A DNA stretch of 64,000 bases from Catenovulum maritimum (GTDB taxonomy: Bacteria > Pseudomonadota > Gammaproteobacteria > Enterobacterales > Alteromonadaceae). Every line of letters begins with the position of its first letter. Position 1 is the stretch's first letter. Both the position numbers and the translations under genes were made by a program. Where the stretch lies: positions 28,089 through 92,088 of the forward strand of contig NZ_KQ130499.1 in assembly GCF_001050375.1 (NCBI RefSeq), given 5' to 3'. Positions 27,147 to 36,698 of this stretch are shown here, piece by piece. Below the pieces are notes generated by a model, which saw only the letters and a program-made list of their open reading frames with translations, made no database searches and was not told where the DNA came from.

Positions 27147-28233
27147 TATAGTTGAACCACAGATCAATAAAATAAGCCTCCCAAATTTGCAAGCAAAAAA
27201 AGGTATTAGCTTTGTCAGGCGTACATATTTACCTAGAATTATAGGACTTTCACTCGGCGCATTTCCCGTGGCGTCTGTGTTATATGCGCAACAGCATAAT
27301 TTGCTCACATGGCTTGCGCTATTTTTATGCAGTTTTGTATGGCCACATGTTGCCCATGTAGTCAGCTTAAAGGCTAATAAACCGCATAAACTGGCTTTTT
27401 TATGCTTATTAATCGATTCAGTGATCGTTGGCTTTTGGCTGCCTGTTATACATTTTAGTATCATACCTTGTATTTTATATATTACGGCTTCCACTCTAAA
27501 TAACGTAGCTTCAGGCGGTTTACTATTTTATCTTAAAGGCTTGCTGGCAAATATAGTCGGTGTTGCTTTGGGGATTATTTGCTACGGCTTTAATTGGGAT
27601 ATAGAGACAAGCAAACTAACCATACTAATATGCTTACCTCTACTGCTGATTTATCCTCTTATGGTCGGCTCTGTGACCTACCACCTTTCAAAAAAACTCG
27701 GACAAAAAATCAAAAAAATCGAAAAGATAAACCAGCTGGACTATTTATCTCAATTATATAATCGGCGCTTTTGGGAAAGTTTGGCAGAGAAGAGTTACTT
27801 AGAGTTTAAACAAACGAATCAACCAACTTGTTTGCTGATGATCGACATTGATCATTTTAAAAAGATAAATGATCAATTTGGACATCTTGCCGGCGATCAA
27901 GTTATTCAACAATTTTCAACCAAATTAAGAAGCTTTTTTGCAGTCCAAACCAGTGCATTTGGTCGGTATGGTGGTGAAGAGTTTGGGGTGATCCTCCAAA
28001 ACACTGATCAAGCAGCAGCATTAATGCTCGCGCAAGAATTTAGAGAAAAAATAGCAGCTGAAGCGATCGAATTTAAAGGGCAATTTTTCAATTATACAAT
28101 AAGCATAGGGGTTGCTGAAATTAACAAAAACATGAATCAATATTGGCTCTGGGTAGATGCCGCAGATAAAGCTTTATATCAAGCAAAAACAAGTGGTCGT
28201 AATCAAGTTTGCGTATATACCCAAGCTAGCTAA
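27142..28233 (+). CDS. MASE2-GGDEF diguanylate cyclase
   Basis: Up to 363 aa. Residues ~20-180 form a MASE2 membrane sensor domain (RRTYLPRIIGLSLGAF, then several hydrophobic helices), as in E. coli DgcC (AdrA). Residues ~200-360 are a GGDEF domain with DIDHFKKINDQFGH, an active-site GGEEF (RYGGEEFG) and SIGVAE. It should make cyclic di-GMP and promote sessile behaviour. No ATG is available near the start. TTG 27142 lies in a hairpin and TTG 27187 is an alternative, so the start is unsettled. No RxxD inhibitory site is evident where expected before GGEEF. Confidence 0.88.
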   Translation: MAIVEPQINKISLPNLQAKKGISFVRRTYLPRIIGLSLGAFPVASVLYAQQHNLLTWLALFLCSFVWPHVAHVVSLKANKPHKLAFLCLLIDSVIVGFWLPVIHFSIIPCILYITASTLNNVASGGLLFYLKGLLANIVGVALGIICYGFNWDIETSKLTILICLPLLLIYPLMVGSVTYHLSKKLGQKIKKIEKINQLDYLSQLYNRRFWESLAEKSYLEFKQTNQPTCLLMIDIDHFKKINDQFGHLAGDQVIQQFSTKLRSFFAVQTSAFGRYGGEEFGVILQNTDQAAALMLAQEFREKIAAEAIEFKGQFFNYTISIGVAEINKNMNQYWLWVDAADKALYQAKTSGRNQVCVYTQAS

Positions 28234-28246
28234 ATCAAAAGTTGGT

Positions 28247-29092
28247 TTACCAACCTAAATAAGTTAAATAACCATATATTTCTTTACCTAACCTGGCTTC
28301 TCTAGGTTCAAAGCCAGCCAGACCAAATAACTCTCTTTGTCGATAATGCATAGTTAAATGTCTTTTGCTCGCTTGCACTCTCTTGCTAACTGTCGATAAA
28401 GAAATATGACTATCTTGTTCAGACCAAACATCAAGAATTGGCATTGGCAAACGCGCTATTTTAGTCGCCAACCCATGATTTAATTTATGATCAGGTAAAT
28501 AAGGTGCAATTAAAACAAGAGCATCAGGTTGTTTAATCTCTTTCTTTTCAAATGATTCGATTAGCCAACCTGCTGTGGCACCTTGTGCTACGAATAAAAT
28601 TAATCCGGGATAGTTTTTTGCTTCCTGTTGCAAGGCACTGACAAATAACTTGATTTGCGCGCGATAGTTGGCTTGTAAGCTTTCTGGAAAATAATAAGTA
28701 CTTGAATTAGGTCTATCACTATATTTTTTAAGTACCGCTTCATCTTGAGTTATCTCTTCCCCTTTAGATAAATCAGGTACGAGCCCAGCAAGCGTGATCC
28801 AACCATAATCATTGAGTTGATATCTTAAACGTAAAAATGCGGATGCTTGAGCAGGGCTAACAGTCATATCAGGCAGTAAAATAGCGACCCCTCTGACAGT
28901 TGCTTGCGTTTGTTCACTGAGTAAGGCCGTAAACTCAGTTTCTCCAGCCATTAAGAGTTTAATTTCATCTTCTGGGGCAAAGCGCTTGATATCAGAAACT
29001 AACAAGTCGACTTTAGAGGTTGGCAAAACATACTCTATAGAATGGGCTGTCGTAATTGTGAAAAGCAAAATAAAATAAGATAAGAGCTTCAT
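28247..29092 (-). CDS. DUF3530 family protein, alpha/beta-hydrolase-like
   Basis: A 281-aa exported protein; start ATG 29092 follows the in-frame TTG 29104. The signal peptide is MKLLSYFILLFTITTAHS. The body has the RGVAILLPDMTVSP, LRYQLNDYGWITL and FVAQGATAGWL patterns of DUF3530. That last motif sits where a hydrolase nucleophile elbow (GxSxG) would be, but it lacks the serine. Catalysis is therefore doubtful. It ends 13 bp from the convergent diguanylate cyclase gene. Confidence 0.75.
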   Translation of the reverse strand: MKLLSYFILLFTITTAHSIEYVLPTSKVDLLVSDIKRFAPEDEIKLLMAGETEFTALLSEQTQATVRGVAILLPDMTVSPAQASAFLRLRYQLNDYGWITLAGLVPDLSKGEEITQDEAVLKKYSDRPNSSTYYFPESLQANYRAQIKLFVSALQQEAKNYPGLILFVAQGATAGWLIESFEKKEIKQPDALVLIAPYLPDHKLNHGLATKIARLPMPILDVWSEQDSHISLSTVSKRVQASKRHLTMHYRQRELFGLAGFEPREARLGKEIYGYLTYLGW

Positions 29093-29145
29093 ATGCGGCG
29101 CCAATAATCCGAGATAATTTAATATCGGCTCAATCAGCCAAATAT

Positions 29146-29814
29146 TTAACCTAATTCTTCTAAGGCTTTAATCATTTGCCAATAATCCTCTATCGCTTCA
29201 AATTCCTTTATCTCGCGAGAAGCTTGCTGGCTGTCTGGATTTTTAATTGCAACTAGGTGCTGAATACCAAATTCCTGAGCCTTATGTAAAATAGGTAAAC
29301 TATCATCAACAAACAAGGTTCTTGCTTTATCAAACTTTAAATCAGCCTGAACCGCTTGCCATAATTCCAAAGACTCTTTGCTATAGCCGTATTCATGGGT
29401 TGAAATAAGCCGATCAAAATAATCATGTAACTGAGTTTTTTCGAATTTGAGTGTCATCCCATCAGGATGGGAATTTGTCAGTAATATGACCTGTTTTCCT
29501 GCTTTTCTTAGTGCAGTTAAGAATTCAGGCGTGCTTTGTCGAATCTGAATTAAGTGAGACACTTCACGTTTCAACTCAACTATATCTAAATTCAGCTCTT
29601 TTGCCCAATAGTCAAAACAATACCATTTTAATTGCCCTTGCAATTTAGCATATTGGCGTTTTAAATTTTCTCGTACACTTTCTTCCGATAAATTATGTAT
29701 CTGTGAATATCGTTTGGGTAAATGCTCTAACCAAAAATGATTATCAAAATGTAAGTCTAATAAAGTGCCATCCATATCTAAAAGCACAGTATCTATATCT
29801 TGCCATTGCAGCAT
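29146..29814 (-). CDS. yrfG: GMP/IMP nucleotidase (HAD family)
   Basis: A 222-aa HAD phosphatase, the same length as E. coli YrfG. Motif I is LLDMDGTLLDL, motif II is LLTNSHPDG, the Lys is in GYSKES, and motif IV is LFVDDSLPIL. It should remove phosphate from purine mononucleotides. It diverges from nudE as in E. coli, with about 27 bp between the likely starts, so the promoters must overlap coding sequence. Confidence 0.9.
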   Translation of the reverse strand: MLQWQDIDTVLLDMDGTLLDLHFDNHFWLEHLPKRYSQIHNLSEESVRENLKRQYAKLQGQLKWYCFDYWAKELNLDIVELKREVSHLIQIRQSTPEFLTALRKAGKQVILLTNSHPDGMTLKFEKTQLHDYFDRLISTHEYGYSKESLELWQAVQADLKFDKARTLFVDDSLPILHKAQEFGIQHLVAIKNPDSQQASREIKEFEAIEDYWQMIKALEELG

Positions 29815-29841
29815 AAGGTTTATTGGTATATTTTGGGTTAC

Positions 29842-30444
29842 ATGGAGACTAGTATAACAAAGCCAATGAATAAATTACTGCCAGAAAAACAATTACCGCA
29901 AATTTTGAACACTGAAACGTTAGCTGAAAGCAGGTTATTTAGAGTCGAGAGCCTAGATCTCGAATTTTCTAACGGTGAAAAAAGAACCTTTGAACGACTA
30001 AGAGGAAATAGACCTGGTCGGGGCGCAGTTATGATAGTCCCTATGGTAGATGAAAATACCTTTGCCCTTATTCGAGAATACGCAGCAGGCACACATAATT
30101 ACCAACTCGGATTCCCAAAAGGCATTATTGATATAGGTGAAACGCCAGAACAAGCTGCTAATAGAGAATTAAAAGAAGAAATAGGCATGGGTGCTAATAA
30201 ACTGATAAACATGAAAAGTCTAGCTATGGCACCTGGATATTCGAGCTCTAGCATGCATATTTTGTTAGCTCATTCACTTTATCCGGAAAAACTTGACGGA
30301 GATGAGCCAGAACCATTGGATATTATACACTGGTCAGTTAATAATATAGATGAACTACTGCAAAGAGATGACTTTACCGAAGCACGCAGTGTAGCGGCAT
30401 TATTTTTGGCACAACAGATATTGAAGACGCAGAATGACACCTAA
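29842..30444 (+). CDS. nudE: ADP compounds hydrolase (Nudix)
   Basis: About 200 aa. A Nudix box GIIDIGETPEQAANRELKEE, then IGMG, fits GX5EX7REUXEEXGU. It is closely related to E. coli NudE (RLFRVESLDLEFSNG, LYPEKLDGDEPEPL), which hydrolyses ADP-ribose, Ap3A and NADH. Two ATGs are possible (29842 and 29866); the alignment to E. coli NudE favours neither strongly. The stop overlaps cysQ by 11 bp, as expected for an operon. Confidence 0.93.
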   Translation: METSITKPMNKLLPEKQLPQILNTETLAESRLFRVESLDLEFSNGEKRTFERLRGNRPGRGAVMIVPMVDENTFALIREYAAGTHNYQLGFPKGIIDIGETPEQAANRELKEEIGMGANKLINMKSLAMAPGYSSSSMHILLAHSLYPEKLDGDEPEPLDIIHWSVNNIDELLQRDDFTEARSVAALFLAQQILKTQNDT

Positions 30445-31273
30445 ACCCAAAGACCTGCTCGAACAAGTAAAACAAATCGCATATCACGCTGGTGAAGCTA
30501 TTATGCAAATTTATAAAAAAAACGACTATGATTTGTATCAAAAAGACGATGAATCACCTGTCACTTCAGCTGATTATGCAGCAAATGAAGTATTAGTCGA
30601 AGAGTTAAAAAACCTAGCGCCTGATATTCCAATCATTTCTGAAGAAATGGAAAAAACCCCTTTAGTTGAAAGACAAAAGTGGAAGCGCTACTGGTTATTA
30701 GACCCTATGGATGGGACGCAAGAGTTTGTTTCTAGGAGTGGCGACTTTGCGGTCAATATAGCACTGATCGAAAACCACACCCCTGTACTAGGGGTAATTT
30801 ACTGGCCAACCAAAAATACTTGGTATTTTGCTACTAAAGGCAATGGTGCTTACAAACAAATTAAGCAAACTGGAAATATAGTTCCAATCCAGGTGACTAG
30901 CCACAGCGAAAAACCTGAACTGAGAATTGCGGTATCACGTGTTCAAAAATCAGAAACCATAGCCAAATATCTAGTTGCAGAACAAACTCATCCTAAAATC
31001 GCCTTAGGTAGCTGCTCGCTTAAAAACTGTTTAATTGCCGAAGGTAATGCTGACTTTTATTTGCGTATAGGTCCAACTGGAGAGTGGGATACAGGAGCGA
31101 GTCATTGCATACTTAGAGAAGCAGGTGGGGAAATTTTAGATGCTGAATTTAACCCCATCACTTATAATCAGCGCGATACGTTAGAAAACCCAGACTTTAT
31201 TGTTATGGGAGATCAAAATATAGAATGGCAAAAAGTGGTCAAGCCCCACAAGACGCACCGAAAATTAAATTAA
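30434..31273 (+). CDS. cysQ: 3'(2'),5'-bisphosphate nucleotidase
   Basis: A 279-aa inositol-monophosphatase-superfamily enzyme that recycles 3'-phosphoadenosine 5'-phosphate from sulfate assimilation. Metal and catalytic motifs: SPVTSADYAAN, ISEEME, DPMDGTQEF and GEWDTGASHCIL. The family motif normally reads DPLDGTKEF; Met for Leu and Gln for Lys are mild departures. It overlaps nudE and overlaps the N-terminal extension of the next frame, so the three genes are probably co-transcribed. Confidence 0.93.
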   Translation: MTPKPKDLLEQVKQIAYHAGEAIMQIYKKNDYDLYQKDDESPVTSADYAANEVLVEELKNLAPDIPIISEEMEKTPLVERQKWKRYWLLDPMDGTQEFVSRSGDFAVNIALIENHTPVLGVIYWPTKNTWYFATKGNGAYKQIKQTGNIVPIQVTSHSEKPELRIAVSRVQKSETIAKYLVAEQTHPKIALGSCSLKNCLIAEGNADFYLRIGPTGEWDTGASHCILREAGGEILDAEFNPITYNQRDTLENPDFIVMGDQNIEWQKVVKPHKTHRKLN

Positions 31274-31287
31274 GGGAAATCTCATTA

Positions 31288-31875
31288 ATGAAATTTAAAC
31301 AGCTAAGCTTAGGATTAGGCTTACTTCTTTCTTTATCTACTACCCAAGCATTTGCGGATTGGAGTTTGGTCAACTCTCAATCTCAGTTAAATTTTTTATC
31401 GACAAAAAAATCTCAAGTAACTGAGCTACATAAATTTAATCAACTATCAGGCAAGGTTTCTGATTTAGGCCAAGTTGAAATTCAAATCGATTTAAACTCA
31501 GTTGATACACAAATTCCAATTCGAAACCAAAGAATGCAGGAATTTTTATTTGAGACAACAAAATTTGCTACAGCTGAACTAACAGCTCAATTAAAGCCAG
31601 CTTTACTGAAGAGCTTAGCACTAGGAAGTGCGGAACAAATCTCATTAAAAGCTGAGTTAAACTTACACGGACATAAACAAAATATTGATGTGCAAGCAAT
31701 CGTTTTTAAGCAAGCGAACAATGATCTAAAAGTTATTTCAACTCAACCTATTTTACTGCAAGCATCGCAATTTGATTTAGTAAACGGCCTCAATAAGTTA
31801 CAAGAATTAGCTGGACTCCCATCTATCACTTATACAGTTCCAGTTACTTTCTCACTTGAATTCAAGGCAGATTAA
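31288..31875 (+). CDS. YceI-family periplasmic protein
   Basis: A 195-aa protein with a Sec signal peptide (LGLGLLLSLSTTQAFA). The mature part begins WSLVNSQSQLNFLSTKK and follows a YceI lipocalin-like barrel (VEIQIDLNSVDT, then KAELNLHGHKQ). YceI proteins bind isoprenoid or other lipophilic molecules. ATG 31288 is used because the signal peptide begins there. It follows cysQ by 14 bp and ends at a strong terminator. Confidence 0.85.
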   Translation: MKFKQLSLGLGLLLSLSTTQAFADWSLVNSQSQLNFLSTKKSQVTELHKFNQLSGKVSDLGQVEIQIDLNSVDTQIPIRNQRMQEFLFETTKFATAELTAQLKPALLKSLALGSAEQISLKAELNLHGHKQNIDVQAIVFKQANNDLKVISTQPILLQASQFDLVNGLNKLQELAGLPSITYTVPVTFSLEFKAD

Positions 31876-31886
31876 ACTATCCACAA

Positions 31887-31918
31887 AAACACAGCTGTAA
31901 TCAATTACAGCTGTGTTT
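31887..31918. terminator. Convergent terminator
   Basis: AAACACAGCTGTAAT (31887-31901) pairs with ATTACAGCTGTGTTT (31904-31918), a 15-bp perfect stem. It sits between the stops of the yceI-like gene (plus) and the barrel gene (minus). Confidence 0.8.
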
Positions 31919-31922
31919 AGCC

Positions 31923-32768
31923 TTAAAATGAATACTTGATAGCAGCTAATAGAGATATTTCTTTATACTCCCTTTTAGGCTGATAAAATTGTCCTGCTGG
32001 TCGCCCCAGACGATACAAACTTGCTTCTTTACTTTTTCCGATGAACTCCTGTTTATAACCGACTCCCAAGCTTAAATTGACTGAGCGAGAATATTCATGA
32101 ATAAATTCAGCGCCAAGTTTTGCTGATAAGAAGTTAGTGAGTTCAACTCGGCCTATGTCAAACTGGTTGTTTTTAAACTCAACTGTCATTTCGCCATCTA
32201 ATGCAGATTCAAATAATAGATCAAACTTAAGTTTATTTTTGTCAGTTATAGGTAGCTGAAACTCTGTCCCAAGCTGAAAAGTTGTAAAGTTATAAACTTC
32301 ATAAAGACCACTAACATCGGCTTGTGAGCGAATATCTCTATTAACCTTAACACTCGCTAATCCCCCCAACACATACCAGTCAAGCTTATCTGAGCTAATT
32401 AAACGACGAAGCCTTAAAGTATAATGGTTTCGGCTTATATCGCTCTTTGTGGATTTTTGTATCCCGCTTTGGGTTTGACCTAAATAATCTAAGCGACCTT
32501 TTTGCGGCGCCATGCTGACAGATATTTGCCATAATCGAGTTTGGTAACCGAGTTCAAGCATGAATGAATTAGCCTTGCCAGATTCACGGTTTAAGTTAAC
32601 CCCTAAATCGACCTCATCATATTCGGTTTGGTTATGTGCAGCGCCCGTTTTTATATAAAATTCGTTTGCATAGAGCGGGCAATAAATCAGCGCTGAAATA
32701 ATAAAACTAAAAGGCAAAAAAAAGCGACTAAGCATAAGATTAGTCGCCTTTTGAATAAAATAAGTCAT
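31923..32768 (-). CDS. Outer-membrane beta-barrel protein
   Basis: A 281-aa protein with a signal sequence ending near LYANEF and repeated amphipathic strands, ending LLAAIKYSF with a C-terminal Phe for the Bam machinery. Size and strand count suggest an OmpA/OmpW-like 8-10-stranded barrel. No family is recognised. A second in-frame ATG at 32735 has AAAAGG upstream and could be the true start. It lies 9 bp downstream of a lipoprotein gene, and the pair is probably one transcript. Confidence 0.65.
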   Translation of the reverse strand: MTYFIQKATNLMLSRFFLPFSFIISALIYCPLYANEFYIKTGAAHNQTEYDEVDLGVNLNRESGKANSFMLELGYQTRLWQISVSMAPQKGRLDYLGQTQSGIQKSTKSDISRNHYTLRLRRLISSDKLDWYVLGGLASVKVNRDIRSQADVSGLYEVYNFTTFQLGTEFQLPITDKNKLKFDLLFESALDGEMTVEFKNNQFDIGRVELTNFLSAKLGAEFIHEYSRSVNLSLGVGYKQEFIGKSKEASLYRLGRPAGQFYQPKREYKEISLLAAIKYSF

Positions 32769-32777
32769 AACTATCAG

Positions 32778-33782
32778 TTACATTAAAGATGACCAGCTAA
32801 CGATATCTGTCGAATCTATGCTGCCGTCACCATTTGTGTCTATATCTACTTTGACACTGGTGCTAGATAAAGTGGTCAATGTCATACTAGAACCTGAACC
32901 AACGACTTTAAGCTTACCGCTAAAAGGATAACTTGCATTTAAAGAGGCGTATTCAAAGCTATCGGTAATCGAAAGGGATACACTGCCATTAAGCGTATTG
33001 TCTGCAACGATTGCGGCATAATCTACTCTAGTAATACCAGTATTATTATCAAAAACACTTGTGCCATTTAAACCACTTACGATTTGTTTAAATCTATCGG
33101 CTTCATAACTCACCTGACTAGACTGCGATTTTATAGTATAACCATTCACTGTACTAATTTTAGTCAGTAAAAGAGCGCCTGATATTTCAAGTTTGTCTGA
33201 AGTGTTTCCCAACGAAAAACCATCAAAATCAAAGCTCAAACCTAAAGTGTAATCATCCGAAAACTCTGAGTCTCCGACAACATTAGTAAAAGTAACAGCC
33301 ATCACACCATTACTGACCATGCCGCTACTATCTTTACAATTACTAAATTCCATTTTCAAGTAATCGCCTATGGTTTCTCGGCCTTGTGAAGCAATACTTG
33401 CAATAAATTTTTGTTTACCAGAAACATCGCAATCAAATTCTTGGTTTATCTTCACACCAGTAAAGGTATCGCCAATTAATTTTTTACTTGAACGAGTGAG
33501 CTCAACTAAACGGTCAAAATTAACAGGGCTGCTTGATTCGTTATTTTGAGATGATACTCCCGAAAATGAATCAAAAAAACCGCGACTGACGCCATCAGCA
33601 AAGCCTTCTAAACTAGCTGAAAGCGCGATTTCAGACACAGTATCAGAATTAGCTTCTGTTATTTTAATCGGGGTGGTATTTATACTGTTTTCAATGCTAG
33701 CAGTGGAGTCACCGCCACTACCTCCGCATCCAGTTAAACTAATTCCGGTTAATAGTGCGAGGTTTAACCATGTTTTATTCAT
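32778..33782 (-). CDS. Surface or periplasmic lipoprotein with C-terminal Ca-binding loop
   Basis: A 334-aa lipoprotein: MNKTWLNLALLTGISLTGC is a lipoprotein signal with lipobox LTGC, followed by a Gly/Ser linker. The body is Ser/Thr-rich, with cysteines at CDVSG and NCKDS that could pair. The last residues, DIDTNGDGSIDSTDIVSW, are an EF-hand/dockerin-like calcium loop. That loop type recurs in the giant proteins encoded to the right. No family is recognised. Followed at 9 bp by a barrel protein gene. Confidence 0.65.
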   Translation of the reverse strand: MNKTWLNLALLTGISLTGCGGSGGDSTASIENSINTTPIKITEANSDTVSEIALSASLEGFADGVSRGFFDSFSGVSSQNNESSSPVNFDRLVELTRSSKKLIGDTFTGVKINQEFDCDVSGKQKFIASIASQGRETIGDYLKMEFSNCKDSSGMVSNGVMAVTFTNVVGDSEFSDDYTLGLSFDFDGFSLGNTSDKLEISGALLLTKISTVNGYTIKSQSSQVSYEADRFKQIVSGLNGTSVFDNNTGITRVDYAAIVADNTLNGSVSLSITDSFEYASLNASYPFSGKLKVVGSGSSMTLTTLSSTSVKVDIDTNGDGSIDSTDIVSWSSLM

Positions 33783-33992
33783 TTTGTATTTCCATATTTA
33801 ATCGTTATAGGTTTCCATCAATTGCTCTAGTACAAATGCCACAGCGCTTAACTCAAGAAACAGAAACCTGCAGTAAAGTAGCTTGCTATAATACATTAAA
33901 TTTTGAATTGAAAAAATGAGTTCCTACCAAACAGCTGCCTAATACTTACCGATAACCCGCCTACTAAACGCTCTTTCTAATCCGTCAAAAGT

Positions 33993-35642
33993 CTAAGACT
34001 TATGCCTTTGTTGCCTTTGCAATAACTTACTTTGGGTTTTAATCTCGCTTTTATCTTCAGCAAACACCTTAAGCGTACTAAAATGACTTTTTAGTTTAGA
34101 AGCTGCATAATCCTGCTCTATCGCTGAAATAACCGCTTGATGCTTAGTTGGAAACAATGCCTCTGTTGCTTGTGAGATAAGCTCATACAGTCGCTTCAAG
34201 TTAATTTGATGTGTTTGCCCCGTCTCGTCAAATAACCAATTACTCAACGCCATAAACTCATCAAATGGGTTGTCTGATAATATTTGTGGTAATGAATGCT
34301 TAAAGCGACCTGAATTACCTATCATGTCCCAGTAACGCGCAAATCGATTAACCAATTGCATAGTTGCAAAGTCGACTAAATTGGTACTCAAAATATTAAA
34401 AGGCGGTAGCGGATTGAAACGCAAATCAAATGCTTGTGTATGCCTAATAATTGGGCTTCCTTTCAGGCGTTTTAAAATACCAAGTTGAATTTCCTGTGGC
34501 TTACATTGATAAAGTTGATTAAAACTATCACGAAAAGATTCAAGCGTTTCACCAGGCAAACCAAAAATGAGATCTGCGTGAATGTGTGCACTGGTATTTT
34601 GTCTCAACCAAATCAGGTTATCTTTTGATTTAGCGTTATTTTGCTTTCGATTTATATTTGCTTGCACTTGGGGTTCAAAGGTTTGGATCCCAACCTCAAA
34701 TTGTAAACAGTCGTCTGGAAATTGAGCCAAAAACTCTTTAAGTTTTCGCGGTAAATGATCTGGGACCACTTCAAAGTGAAGATATAAATCATCCGTCATG
34801 CGATCTAAGAAAAACTGCATAATTTTTATCGATGTCGCGATATTTAAATTAAAAGTTCTATCTATAAATTTAAAGTTCCTAGCACCGCGTTGATACAAAA
34901 TATCCATCTGAGCTAAAAATGATTCTAATTCAAACGGATTAGATGCAGTGTCTAATGAAGACAAACAAAATTCACACTTAAATGGGCAGCCGCGCGAAGC
35001 CTCAACATAGAGTAGCCGGTTTTGTAAGTCTTCATCTGAGTAATATTGATACGGATACTCTAACTCCGTCAATGCAACAGGTTTAGACTTCAATATTTTT
35101 TGTTCTGGCTCTGTGCGATTAATAATATCTCGACACAACTGATAAAAACTAATATCTGCAGCGCCTGTTAAAACATAATCAGCATATTCGACTATCGTCT
35201 GTTGTTCAGTTTCATAACTGACTTCTGGACCACCCAAAACAACTTTAATCTCTGGCGCGATCACTTTTAATAAACTCACCACATTAGTCGTTTCAACTAT
35301 ATTCCAAATATAAACACCAAATCCAACTATGCTAGGTTTAGCTGCCAATATTTGCTCGACAATATCGATTGCTCGAGTTTGAATAACAAACTCTTTAATC
35401 TCGCAATTTGCTTGCAACTCTTTAAGGTTGGCATATAAATACCTTAACCCTAAGCTAGCATGTATATATTTAGCATTAATCGTGGCCAGCACTATTTTAT
35501 CCGATTCAACAGATACTGGGCTTTCGTGCTGCTCTAAAGAGGCCGGCGGAGATAAATCTACTTTATTAGCAAGAGATAAATCAGATTCAGTTACATTGAT
35601 ATGTTTGATAGCTAACGAGGAATCAACTGGTTGACTGGACAT
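33993..35642 (-). CDS. B12-binding domain radical SAM protein
   Basis: A 549-aa enzyme of the DUF4080-type group. Residues ~50-190 are a cobalamin-binding Rossmann domain (IVLATINAKYIHASLGLRY, VVLGGPEVSYE). The radical SAM core follows, with the cluster motif CPFKCEFC near residue 218 and VEASRG just before it. ADLIFGLPGET and GILKRLKGSP follow. The N-terminal ~48 residues are a poorly conserved extension, so a later start is possible. Reaction unknown; homologues are proposed methyltransferases or other B12-dependent enzymes. It is on the same strand as the giant-protein array, but an 84-bp gap separates them. Confidence 0.85.
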   Translation of the reverse strand: MSSQPVDSSLAIKHINVTESDLSLANKVDLSPPASLEQHESPVSVESDKIVLATINAKYIHASLGLRYLYANLKELQANCEIKEFVIQTRAIDIVEQILAAKPSIVGFGVYIWNIVETTNVVSLLKVIAPEIKVVLGGPEVSYETEQQTIVEYADYVLTGAADISFYQLCRDIINRTEPEQKILKSKPVALTELEYPYQYYSDEDLQNRLLYVEASRGCPFKCEFCLSSLDTASNPFELESFLAQMDILYQRGARNFKFIDRTFNLNIATSIKIMQFFLDRMTDDLYLHFEVVPDHLPRKLKEFLAQFPDDCLQFEVGIQTFEPQVQANINRKQNNAKSKDNLIWLRQNTSAHIHADLIFGLPGETLESFRDSFNQLYQCKPQEIQLGILKRLKGSPIIRHTQAFDLRFNPLPPFNILSTNLVDFATMQLVNRFARYWDMIGNSGRFKHSLPQILSDNPFDEFMALSNWLFDETGQTHQINLKRLYELISQATEALFPTKHQAVISAIEQDYAASKLKSHFSTLKVFAEDKSEIKTQSKLLQRQQRHKS

Positions 35643-35726
35643 GTGAGTACTTAATCCGGAAAAAAATCTAACGGATATGATACAGCATCTGTCGCTGTAT
35701 CACTATCATTAGCTATAAGCCTTAAT

Positions 35727-36698
35727 TTAAAGCCTAGGTGGTTGGGCTGCCTGTTCCTGAGTTTTTTGAGGGGAAACCAACTTAGCTGGTAACTTATCCA
35801 AATAGCGTTCGACTGAAATTGCTTTTAATACCGTTTGATTAAACTCGAGTTCAGCCTGTTGTTGCTTTTGTGTGATTAATTGATGGTAAATTTTCTGCCT
35901 CACTCTCTCAAATGGCAAAACTTGCTCATTTACCTTGTTCACCGATTTAATTAAATAAAGCCCCTTATCGGTTTGTATAACAGGTGAAACCTCACCTAGC
36001 TTCAAATGAAACATTATATTTTGTACTGCCTGAGGATACTTAGAAGCAACACCTTGAATTTGCCAACCTTTTAATCCCCCTTTATAACGACTAGCTTGAT
36101 CATCCGAATGCTCAATTGCTAGCGGACCAAAGTCTTTCAGCTTAATTGCTAAAGCTTTATCACGGACTTGATTTAATTGCTCGATTTGCTGATTTATATC
36201 GCCAGTTAATGTTTGATAAAGCATGGCAATTTGAACTCTAGTATTTTGCTGATATTTCCTTGGATTGGCTTGATAATATTCTTGAATTTCTGCTTCTAAT
36301 ACTTTAATTTTATCGAGCTTAGGTTGTAAAATTTGTTGTCTTAATTGACCAATTAATAAATTTTCAACCGCTTGAATGTAGTCATAAGAATCATCTTGAT
36401 TATGCCGTTTCGCAAACTGAATACTTGCCTGCCGAACAATTAATTCATCAAGCAAAACATTATAGTCAAGCGAGTCTAGATGCTTCCCTGCTCTGTTTTT
36501 TGCTGCTTGTTCAAAGTATTCAAGGCTAATATATTCATCTCCAACCTTAGCTACATTCACAGTTAACAGCTCTGGTTTCGCCAGCATAAAAGCTTGGTAA
36601 CTCAGTTGAGCTAACCACAAACTCACAACACCAAAAATAAACCCGATTGGGTAACTAACCCAAGGGCTAGCAAGAGTATAAGTTGGAGTTAGCTTCAT
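35727..36698 (-). CDS. Membrane-anchored parvulin-type peptidyl-prolyl isomerase
   Basis: A 323-aa protein with one N-terminal transmembrane helix (YPIGFIFGVVSLWLAQLSY) and the rest periplasmic. A SurA/PrsA-like helical N-domain (ISLEYFEQAAKNRAG) is followed by a parvulin domain: SRYKGGLKGWQIQG, then LGEVSPVIQTDKGLYLIKS. This is a folding catalyst for exported proteins. It overlaps the preceding lipoprotein gene by 4 bp (ATGA) and is the last gene of the seven-gene array, so its clients are likely the giant secreted proteins encoded upstream. That client relation is inference. Confidence 0.85.
   Translation of the reverse strand: MKLTPTYTLASPWVSYPIGFIFGVVSLWLAQLSYQAFMLAKPELLTVNVAKVGDEYISLEYFEQAAKNRAGKHLDSLDYNVLLDELIVRQASIQFAKRHNQDDSYDYIQAVENLLIGQLRQQILQPKLDKIKVLEAEIQEYYQANPRKYQQNTRVQIAMLYQTLTGDINQQIEQLNQVRDKALAIKLKDFGPLAIEHSDDQASRYKGGLKGWQIQGVASKYPQAVQNIMFHLKLGEVSPVIQTDKGLYLIKSVNKVNEQVLPFERVRQKIYHQLITQKQQQAELEFNQTVLKAISVERYLDKLPAKLVSPQKTQEQAAQPPRL

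Noticed and set aside
28240..28256. Small palindrome GTTGG-TTTA-CCAAC between convergent genes
   Set aside because: A 5-bp stem without a T-run is too weak to call a terminator.
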